This document shows, one piece after another, positions 55,351 to 64,000 of a stretch of DNA of 64,000 nucleotides. The translations under genes and the position numbers were made by a program. Under the pieces are notes generated by a model, which had not been told where the DNA came from, made no database searches, and worked only from the letters and a program-made list of their open reading frames with translations. How positions within the stretch are numbered: position 1 is the first letter of the stretch; each line of letters begins with the position of its first letter. The stretch lies in the NCBI GenBank assembly GCA_020698575.1, contig CM036240.1, forward strand, positions 29,084,711-29,148,710, read 5' to 3'. This DNA is from Bostrychus sinensis (Eukaryota; Chordata; Actinopteri; Gobiiformes; Eleotridae).

Positions 55351-57170
55351 GTCGAAACACATTGTGCATCCAGTTGTAGACTACTTGGTACTGGTAACAA
55401 GTAAGTTGATAATACGCTTTACAGTTTTGAATCAGTTCTTCCTACATCTTTGAAGAGCACCTGAATGTAACCATTTTCATATGCATTTATTGGGTTATAA
55501 AAATAAAATGTAATTGAATACTTGTTGATACAGAAAACCTCACTCTTTCTTCTTTCTTTAAGACTTGAATAGAGGAGCATGGCATATCCTGTTGAGATTA
55601 CATGCGTCATGGTGTATTGACGTGTTCGTCAAGAAGCTGCTGTTAGTGAGTGGGTTCAGACAAAACCATGTGAGTGTTTAGACGTCTGTCTGAGTCACAG
55701 CTGAAAAAAAGGAGATATTTTGAAAAAAAAATCATGAACTGCATAGAGCTGAGGATGTTGTTACAGGGACATGCTGGCACTACCTCTTCACTACTATCAC
55801 TATTCATTTACAGTTGAAGCTGTATGCGTAGATTCAACCAGGAAGACTGATGTATTCTCCCCGTTTTGTCACTGTCAGCCAATCACAGCTTGCCACCTTT
55901 GCCTCGCATCCAGTCACCTCTCAAGCCGTTCATTTATATACGCCCTCACCCCTCAGTCATCCTGCATTTTCAGCTAAGTGTCACAACCCCTTCTCTGCCC
56001 CAACTCCAACGCAGCAGCAGAACCACCAGCCTCCTCAGCCTCTCCAGTTCATTCCTTAACTCTTTCTTTGCCAGCATTTTCTCTAAAAGTTGCCAGCCAG
56101 AATTTTTGGTTATTTTCAACAATTTTTGCTGTCCCACAAAAAAGTTGTGCTATAGTTTATTTTTAAAGTTTAAATACCAAAACAAAGAAGAGAGTCTTTT
56201 CTTTCATTAAAAAAGTATTTTCATTTCATTCATTAATTTTGATCAAGCATTGAAGGGTGGTAGTTTTCACCAAATACTGACATTTTCAAACAAAAAGCTG
56301 AGTAAAATGCAATTTTGTAAAACTTTTGTTTAAGTCATTTTAAGAATTATTTAGACATTTAAGACATTTATATTTACATAAAGGCATTTTAATATTTTTA
56401 ATATAACAGCACATAACAACCAGAATTCAAACAACCTTTTTTTCTTGGATACAGTCCCTCTCTTGTTAAACCTTTATACCATACTGGGTTGTGATTGGTT
56501 CCTTTAATTTAAACAGACCAGTCATTTGATGAGCAGAAAAAAGAGGGAAGAAAAACACTTGCTTTTCCTACATATAACACAAGAGGTTATGAGTCAGGCG
56601 GTTCTTCAAAAACAATGTTGTGTTTTGCAAAAGCATAAGCCACAGAGGTTATCTATGATTGTATTAAAGTCTAGAAATATGATTCTGGCATTTCTCCATA
56701 TTTTCCGACTTGCGTGCATGTTTACTGGACAGTCCTCTGTGACACTGTTGTTATTGGACTGACGTGAAGAGCGGATTGGCAGCAGCACTTCATGAAAGCT
56801 GTAGTTATCAGTGTTTTGGACTGGGTTTATCTGACTCCGTGGGCTGACCTCTGGTTTCCTCTCGGGCCGTTTGACGCTGGGACGGGACTTCCTCAGCCAG
56901 TCTTATCAGTCGAAGCCACAACACTGGAACAGAGCCGCTGAAACTGCACTCAAATGTATACTACTGCTCTCAGCAAATCAAGGCTGAGCATTATCAAATG
57001 TGATTGATGTGGTTTAGGAATTGTATTTATAGAGCAAGAAGAAGAGTCTCTTTCCCTTCAAGTGTTTTCTAGCACTTCCACGTCAACACTGTAAATAAAA
57101 ATAATTAGTTTTTAATGTTCTACCTGGTAAAATGAAGATAAAAAAAGTTCTTTTAACTTGCTACATCTAT
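55351..57170. other. Intergenic; promoter-like site at 55870-55970
   Basis: 'agccaatcac' (CCAAT box) at about 55876 and 'tttatatacgcc' (TATA-like) at about 55933, about 55 bp apart, in a C-rich stretch. May be a solo LTR or a promoter, but no gene follows in an obvious way. The remainder is AT-rich; 56780-56960 is balanced and unique. Confidence 0.3.
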
Positions 57171-57171
57171 A

Positions 57172-57173
<2 letters not shown>

Positions 57174-57236
<63 letters not shown>
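57174..57236. repeat. (ATT)n microsatellite
   Basis: About 20 uninterrupted ATT units. Confidence 0.97.
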
Positions 57237-57499
57237 TACACAGGCTTAATTTTAACATTTTAATCAACAGAAAGTTATTAAAGAAATGAAGGTTAATAAT
57301 TAATTAGCAAATATTTTGGCTCAGCATTGACCTACTACCTGTTATACCTGTCCTTATTATGACCTAAAAAATTACAACCACTTTTTTATAATCTTTTTAT
57401 AAAGTCCTCAGATTCTTCTACTTTATGTAGGGCTAAAATGTTACAGAAATATACATTTTTCATATGCCCACTTTTGAAAATATTCTGCCTTAGTGGAGA

Positions 57500-57725
57500 C
57501 CTATTATGTGGCAATAGCTCAGTCAGTGGAGATGATCGCCTACTAATCTGATGGTTGCCAGTTCAATCCCCACTACAGGCATTGCATACTGCCGTTGTGT
57601 CCTTGGGCAAGAAACTTTGCCCACCTTGCCTGTATGAATGTGTCAGTGTGACTATGTTTGGTGGTGGTTGGAGAGGCCATAGGCACAGAATGGCAGCCAG
57701 GTCTCCATCAGTCTGCCCCCAGAGT
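57500..57725 (+). repeat. tRNA-derived SINE
   Basis: Box A 'tagctcagtcagtgg' at 57515-57529 and box B 'agttcaatccc' at 57560-57570, in tRNA-like spacing. Then the family body: 'tgcatactgccgttgtgtcc', 'ttgggcaagaaactttgccc', 'tggtggtggttggagaggcc' and 'agaatggcagcc'. The 3' part runs into a MITE. The best SINE head in the window. Confidence 0.8.
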
Positions 57726-57774
57726 GTTTCTAAAGCAGACACTGTCACCAGACCTTTGTGTAAACTTACTGATA

Positions 57775-58110
57775 ATTTCAGCTCTCAGACTGCTGTCACT
57801 ACAAGGGAGTCTGTTCATTTATCTCTTAGCTTCATGTTGCTAATAGCTGCGCTAATTAGCTATCATACCTTGCTCTGTCTATCCCCTACCTTCTATTAAA
57901 GCACTCAAACTTTTTCTCCCTTCATGTTTGAAATCAAATCCTCCCAACTTTAATCACACTCAAAGGAATTTATCAGAAGGCAACACTGTCGTTAAAGGGA
58001 CATGAACCTAATCTGAACTTTTTCAGCAGAGAGAAAGCAGGCTCCCAAAAAGGTATTTTGATTAAATATTGATAATTTTTAGTTAAAAATGTGAACTACC
58101 AATCTAATGG
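57775..58110 (+). mobile_element. TTAA MITE relative, decayed
   Basis: 'ttcatgttgctaatagctgc' and 'attagctat' also occur in the copy at 38940-39328 ('gtcatgttgctaatagctgc'). 'gggacatgaacctaatctga' parallels 'agggacctaatctga' at 43099. Ends are not defined. Confidence 0.5.
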
Positions 58111-60880
58111 TGCCCAAAATGATTTTGTGGTATTCATTTGTCTAGTCCACAAATTATAAATCACTTTTGTCAGACCCATGGGTCTTCATATTGGAAAAGT
58201 TTAAATGGAAGTCAATGAGGACCATACTTATTTTTTGATGTCCTTTTATACACATTTCAGAAATATAAATTAATTTAAAAAAAGAAGAAAAAAATAAAGA
58301 ATGACACCACGTGTTGGCTTTTGTTCAATTTATTTCAAGCTTTATGTGGATATTCCTACATGTATGAAGCCCTTTTTGTGCCATTTCTTTCTTTCATTTT
58401 AGGCTTTATTGATAGCGCATAGTATAGTAGAAAGTGGATTTTCAAGGAAATCTCAGAAATGTGGGAACATACTGTTGCACTTGAGGCACATAGGGCCTAC
58501 TTTAGTAAAAAAGAAATACTAGAAATGTGTCAACATCGTGCTGTGGGAACAAATGGACGAACTTTAAAGATGTTAAAAGTAGTAGGTGTTTATTTCACTA
58601 AGTCAGACGAAGCCAGGTTGAACTTTCAGAAAGGAATTTAGGGCCTTTTGACAAGCAGGATATTGTGGGGTTTCCAAAACCTTAAAGAGACAGGTCACAT
58701 TAGCCAATCATGCTAAACAAATGTTCCAACTCTAATGCATTTTAATACTATGACCTCAGCGGTAAACATTTCTCCAATATTATGTCCTGTTTTTGAAAAA
58801 ACTAATTCAGATCTTCCACTGACCTAATCCCTATCACTTACCCAACACAAACACTCCAACAATCTCATTTACCAAGAAACGACAAGTATGTGCAATCCTT
58901 AATGAACTGGACGCTCCACTGACCACAAGTTGGAAATACCAATTTATATGAATAGCTTTAGTTTTCCTCTTGCATCATTTCTGCTTTGATGATTGTGGAA
59001 GACTACAGAGTGTGCGAGGGTGAGTTTTAGGTCAAATCACGCTGTGGTGCAAGACGTAGGAGGAGGAGTGATATTACAACATCAATAGATAATGTAGAGT
59101 TAAATGTATTCTCAAGATGAGGCAAGCAGGTCTGCAGGGGCATTTGGATATGGGGATAATGGATAATGCATAAACTTTAAAAGTATTGTATAAAAAGTGC
59201 ATTATAGTTAGGAAAGTTTTACAGATTAAGTTCTCAAACCAAAGACTGACCAAAAGTGTTTTCACTTCTGAGAGCTCTATAGGGAAAATTTGGAAAGTGT
59301 CCCGGACATTAGTTAAATTAGAGTCTGGAGGTCCTCCCTGAAGAAGTGCGGGGAACACACTGGGGTTGTCATAATAACTTTTTAATTTGGACGAATTAAG
59401 TTTAGTAAAAATAATACTTAAAAAGAAAGCAATTGTGACTGCACTGACCCAGGATTGCTTCACAAAAGTTGATGTTACAATGTTAGAGTTTCTTTAGAGT
59501 TCCTTGAGTTTCCTTTTTATTAAACTTTCTTCATATAAGTTTTACATGTTCATCAACTTTTTAAGATTACAGTCGTTTTATTCATTTCCATACCTTTTTG
59601 ACCATATGAATAAATCTGAAAAAATGAAAATATATCTGGATCAAAATACAGCCTATAGTAGAAGAAAACATTGCTCCAATGATTTTTTTTTTATCAAAAC
59701 AAAAACAGGTCTGCAGGGATGGAGCCAACCTCAGCAACTATAGGCCTCAGTCAACCTTGGACTTTTACCTTGGAGTTTTGTTGACTGACACAATATTATA
59801 TGTGAAATAATTGAACTCAAAGGTTAGCACGCGTTACTTTTTTTTCAATTCTTATCCCTTTATTTGCATACTCTTCTCAGACTATATCTAATTTCTCCTT
59901 AGCACTCCTGTTGTTTCAGTGGGGATCAGCCCTATGTTCCCACAGCCCAGAATTAAGGTTAGGGGTTAAAAAATAATCATAAACTTGTGGGAACATAGGG
60001 CTGCACTCCCGTTTTGACATATAATTTTATGCAAGTGGTGTCATGTAAGAATGACATCTTTTGCATAAAGCTTAGCATAATATTGGTTCTAGTGCACAGT
60101 GATTTTTGCAGACTTTTTTCTTTACAGCACTTTTCAAATGTAATTAAATTTTCAGTATACAGTAACAAATAGGGAAGCTGAACATCCCATATAATTTCAT
60201 AAATTACATGGTCAAATTTGCACTGTTGAATTTAATAAAATTAGACTTTAAACTATATATAAATCTGTGAGAAGGCGTTTAATTTCATGACTATGATTGG
60301 AAGAACTAAATGAAACGTTTGACTGACACTGAAACATAAATGGTAATCGGAGCAAGAGCAGTCATGCGCTAAAGTTTGTACATTTTTACATTCTAAATCA
60401 GTCATTCCCAAAGTCAAGAGTGAAATTTCCAAAAATCCCATGTGGACCCCCAACTGTACAACTTCCCTTTATTCAAAAGACTATGTCATGTTTTTCTTCA
60501 TTCATTTCTATAAAAACATTACAAAAGACACTGTTGGCAGTGTTTTAAAGTTATATTTTTAAAAAAGTATCTAACTGTAATTAATTTCAAACTCAGTTTC
60601 ATTTTATGTACTTAATATAGACAGCCTCTGGGGCTCCCCTGCTGTCTGTCTGTCTGTCTGTCTGTATACTGGTCTAGAGTTTCCCATTTGAAAGACTAGC
60701 AGCCGCCACTGGTCTATCAACACTGACAAAATTTTCCCAGCTTAAAAAATTTCTATGAACTTAACATAATGTCTTTGACCAAACAAAGTGGGCCCCATAG
60801 ACTGTGAATCTCTTGCTAATGTAAAAAATATTATCTGCAAGTTTCTGTTGGCATCCTCGTAATCTTTCATAGCTTTCACT
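58111..60880. other. Intergenic, no gene recognised
   Basis: AT-rich. 58459-58641 and 59074-59463 contain short frames without recognisable domains. A decayed hAT-like start 'cagtcattcccaaag' is at about 60401. A (TGTC)n run is at 60643-60664. Confidence 0.35.
60643..60664. repeat. (TGTC)n microsatellite
   Basis: Tandem tgtc units; a shorter one is at 7188-7205. Confidence 0.9.
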
Positions 60881-60889
60881 TTTTTTTTT

Positions 60890-61265
60890 TTTTTTATCAG
60901 CCATTAGCTTCACTTTGACAAATGCCTTTCCACAGCCTGTCTTTACTTCACTCCACTATAACGGTCCTCTTGTTGGCCGTAATGAGCACATTTGCATCAT
61001 TAAGTAGCAAACTAGCCAACACGCTAATTCATCAAAGAGAACATGAGAGCGCTAAAGCTAGCATTCTGCAGTGGCTACAGTGAGCTCAGATACAATTAAG
61101 ATTAGCAGCGTGAGGGTGAATGAATTTGTTTGTACATGGGCAAAGCTAATTAGCTCTTTGCAGCTATTAGCCCGCTCCGGAATACCTGCCAAACGGATTA
61201 GGCCACCTGGAATCTCTGTTTATCCACGGAAAAGAAGGGAGGAGAGCGGATTATGGCCCTGATTT
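60890..61265. other. CNE-like unique segment
   Basis: Non-repetitive, balanced DNA with dense 'gctaatt', 'attagc' and 'taattag' words (for example 'gcaaagctaattagctcttt'). Strong homeobox-site character; inference. Confidence 0.4.
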
Positions 61266-61499
61266 TGTGGAAGTAAGAGTTTGGACATAAAAGCAGTTTA
61301 GAAAATTGGCAAAGGTGAAATAAATACTCAAAAGTAAAGGCAATACTATATAAAATACTATTACTCAAGTAGGGGAAATAGGATTCAACAAATTGATGCC
61401 ATGAGAAAAAGTAAAAAAGTGTTGAATATAATGTACAGTTTACTTATGTACAAATTACTTGGAGTTATAGGCCATTGCACAGCTAATTTACTATTCATA

Positions 61500-61620
61500 C
61501 TACTACAATTAGTGCTACTATAATCACCACTACTACTACTAGAACAACTAACAACAACTAAAAACTACTAATGCTGCTACAACTACAACTGCTACTATTA
61601 TGACTAATACACCTTCGGAT
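61500..61620. repeat. Degenerate (ACT)n tract
   Basis: Irregular 'actactact', 'actacta' and 'gctactat' runs; a second such tract is at 61765-61830. Confidence 0.75.
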
Positions 61621-61830
61621 TGTTAGGTGTTTACTCCCTACCCAGTACCCATTTGCCACCAACCACAAACCAATGTCAAAACTCTAAAAGTATGAAATGT
61701 ATCCAGAAAGCAACATTTATTTATTTTTAGGAGAATAAGTACTCAATTTGACAGTTTATTTTTCTACTACTGCTACTACATCTAAGAAAACAACACAAGT
61801 TTAAACTACTACTACCACTACAACCCCACT

Positions 61831-62904
61831 TCTCCTCCATAGGGTTGTAAACACGGTGTTAAGACATACTTTTAGTAATTTAGAGACATGATAATTGGTA
61901 TTTTTTCCATTAAAATGTCCTTGAGTAATAGTTATTTAATAGTATATTTATGAAATTGTAACAGTGTTTTTAATTAGAGTACTTTGTGTGTAAGGAAAAG
62001 TATCTAGTTACTTCCTCCTAACAGAAAGCCATTAGACAAATATGAAGCTTGCATATTTGACATCTTGAGTGCCATTATCCCTCACTCCATTTTGAATAAA
62101 CAGTCCAAGTCCGGGCGCAGTTGGCCGTGTTGATTCCAAAGACCAGATAAGCCGAGAAAATAAAGCATTGCTTGGAGTTGGAAAAAAAAAAAGGTTTCAT
62201 TTGACTGTTTTACCGTTTAAATACCTCCATATGTGAGTGGAAAAAAGATGGTGGACTGGAGCACTTTCTCATGTTCTGTCATACAAACGTGCAAGAAAAA
62301 CAATTAAATGTGGAAGGGATGTTTAAAAAAGCCTGTGTGAACAAGCACTGGGTCAACACAATGCGTGGCTGAAATGCTTTCCAGCTTGTGAGCGCCTATA
62401 GTTTGCTTGACGTATAGAAGAAGAATGATGACACACAATCACAATGGTTCATTCATCACGGAGGGGCTGCTGGGAGTTTTGTCAGCCTGAGAGATGACTT
62501 ATCTGCGCCGAACACCTTGCAACAAGTACCACATAACTTGGCGGTGAGTAATAGTTTTTAGGAAAATGACACCCATGGAGAGACCAAAGATAGGCCTTTT
62601 TACAAAATGACAAACAGTAGGAAGTGATAGATGAATGTTATTGCTACTTCTGTTAGACAACTTTGTCTCTTTGGGTTTTGTGCTGCTGAGATCCCCTATG
62701 GAGGATTATTATTCCAGCATACATCATTCACTTGCACAGACTTACAGTAAAAATAGAAGTGTTCTGAAATCTAGCTAAACAAGCTTCACTCAGCACAAAA
62801 TTTAGAATATAAATAGGAAATAGTTTAAAGTTTAAATGATCTATGGGATTTGGTATAGTCTTTGTCCACTTAACTATGGGGCTTAAGCAAGTACACCCCG
62901 AAAA
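61831..62904. other. Intergenic; CNE-like part
   Basis: 62040-62180 and 62390-62550 are non-repetitive and balanced ('cagtccaagtccgggcgcag', 'ggagggg' and 'tgagagatgacttatctgcg'). No gene was recognised. Confidence 0.3.
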
Positions 62905-63060
62905 TGTCCTGAACGCTTCACTCTTCCATTCACCAATTCACCAACCCATCCATTTCTTTGGTGGGAGAAGGCTGGAGTATCCAAAGAGAACCCAAAGGGA
63001 GGACTTGCAGACTCTACTCAGAGAGATTGTGTGCTACCTTCCCCAAAATTGAACTCACAA
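62905..63060 (-). repeat. SINE-like fragment
   Basis: 'ggagtatccaaagagaaccc', 'gaggacttgcagactctac', 'agagagattgtgtgctacct' and 'attgaactcaca'. Inverted 5' half of the family at 4199-4405. Confidence 0.55.
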
Positions 63061-63409
63061 CAAACAAAAAACACCTAAAACCAAACTCCCTGAACTACAG
63101 GTATAGGACCAATGCTAAAAAGTGCCTGAAATGAAGTAGTACCTCCTGCCCTCCCCTGTGATCATTCTTGGATACAATTATGACCAAAACTATTCATTTT
63201 GGGGTTGTCATTGTTCAGACAACTCAGGGGACGGAAACTGACTGGCATACCTAAGACCATCCCTGACCTTTGGGATGAATGTGCACCAACATGAAATGAA
63301 AGGGCGGTTCCCTGAAATGGAAAGGGCATGGCCAGGGTTTTAAAACACCACCATGTGGAGACCAGTTTTACTGCAGTGCTTTTAATTGAATCCTCTGAAC
63401 TTTTCTATC

Positions 63410-63505
63410 TGTTCAGAGAGAACCCATGGTAACACTGGGAGGACTTGCAGACTCCACAGAGAGAGTGTGTGTTACCAGCCCCACTATTGAACCTATAACA
63501 TCTTT
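63410..63505 (-). repeat. SINE-like fragment
   Basis: 'agagagaacccatggtaaca', 'ctgggaggacttgcagactc' and 'cagccccactattgaacct'. A second inverted copy, 400 bp after the first and closely similar to it. Confidence 0.55.
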
Positions 63506-63519
63506 TACTTTTATGGTCA

Positions 63520-63848
63520 CACTCAGAACCCTTCTCCCTTCTTTTAGGGAGCTCTTACTTTGATGAAATGCTAACTGCTTCGTAGAGAGCGCAGTGTAAG
63601 TGCTAAAATTATCAGAACAAGTTTGGGGACGGTGTGTGCGCTTTAGAAATGTACACTTCCTGGTTTCATGTGTTTATATAGTGAGACAGAGCATTAGAAA
63701 AGGACAAACTCAGCATAGAGGATCACTCAAACATGCGTGAATGAAACAATACACTACTCCAGGCATGTTTTTGAGGTGGACAAAAACATTATAACATGGT
63801 TAAAAGCTAAAAAAAAAAAAGTAAATTTAAGATATTAGGGGACCTTAA
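63520..63848 (-). mobile_element. TTAA MITE, inverted copy
   Basis: The right edge TTAA is at 63845-63848; the reverse complement starts TTTAAGGTCCCCTAATAT and continues 'accatgttataatgttttt', 'tgcctggag' and 'cattcacgcatgtttgagt', as in 42765-43270. The left end is not defined. Confidence 0.6.
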
Positions 63849-64000
63849 AGGTAAAAACTTACATTGTTCCACTTTAAATGCATGAGGTGCTGCAAACCAA
63901 TAAAGCTGGATCATATTGACCTGAGGCATTATAGTACTGAGCATTACATGAGATGTTAGCAAAATAGTAACAACAGTAACATCAACAGTTGCAAAATATT

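Noticed and set aside
57515..57570. Possible tRNA gene from box A and box B
   Set aside because: The downstream body is a SINE family also present at 13020 and 6116.
60401..60713. Possible hAT element between 'cagtcattcccaaag' and 'agccgccactg'
   Set aside because: The two termini belong to different families and the flanks do not match.
1..64000. CRISPR arrays, operons, prokaryotic promoters or Shine-Dalgarno sites
   Set aside because: The tandem arrays have no spacer structure and the whole window has eukaryotic, teleost-type repeat content.

Overview
The window looks like teleost fish DNA. It is AT-rich and has no operons or prokaryotic signals. It is full of repeat types known from fish: hAT elements with 8-bp target duplications, TTAA-flanked MITEs, tRNA-headed SINEs, L2/CR1-type LINE remnants, CA/ATT/TGTC microsatellites and long poly-A/T runs. 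Family names come from sequence memory, not a database search.

Only one convincing protein-coding locus is present: a two-ORF, APE-type non-LTR retrotransposon (LINE) on the minus strand, about 48.43-52.9 kb. ORF1 (255 aa) has a coiled coil followed by an RRM-like region. ORF2 (1158 aa) has an endonuclease, a reverse transcriptase with YADD, and a C-terminal CCHC-like knuckle. Both frames are open and CpG sites are well preserved, so the insertion looks young. I found no host gene; almost all other open frames are short chance frames or translations of repeats.

Layout. 1-4.4 kb: a SINE-like repeat split by a 2370-bp hAT-type element, itself split by a 1127-bp hAT-type element that carries a 15-bp minisatellite; both hAT insertions have exact 8-bp target duplications. 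4.4-9.4 kb: a duplicated non-coding block and several SINE pieces. 10.9-15.2 kb: two L2-type LINE 3' ends, a long-TIR DNA transposon and SINEs. 16-18.5 kb: a CpG-rich island. 19.2-21.5 kb: degenerate minisatellites with a roughly 338-bp higher-order period. 21.9-32.6 kb: hAT MITEs, a palindromic minisatellite element and many SINE fragments. 35-41.4 kb: an unexplained two-strand ORF, a triplicated non-coding block interrupted by a TTAA MITE, and a 166-bp hAT MITE with a perfect target duplication. 42.7-43.6 kb: a foldback element whose left arm is split by a TTAA MITE; both arms carry a hammerhead-ribozyme-like core. 47-48 kb: a decayed LINE with a recognisable RT fragment. 48.4-52.9 kb: the intact LINE. 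53-64 kb: another LINE 3' end, SINEs, MITEs and unique segments.

Between the repeats lie unique stretches of mixed composition with many TAAT/ATTA cores. They resemble conserved non-coding elements of a gene desert, but that is an inference only comparative alignment can test. No element here appears to act together with another as a pathway. The picture is a regulatory or intergenic landscape with layered transposon insertions whose relative ages can partly be read from the nesting.
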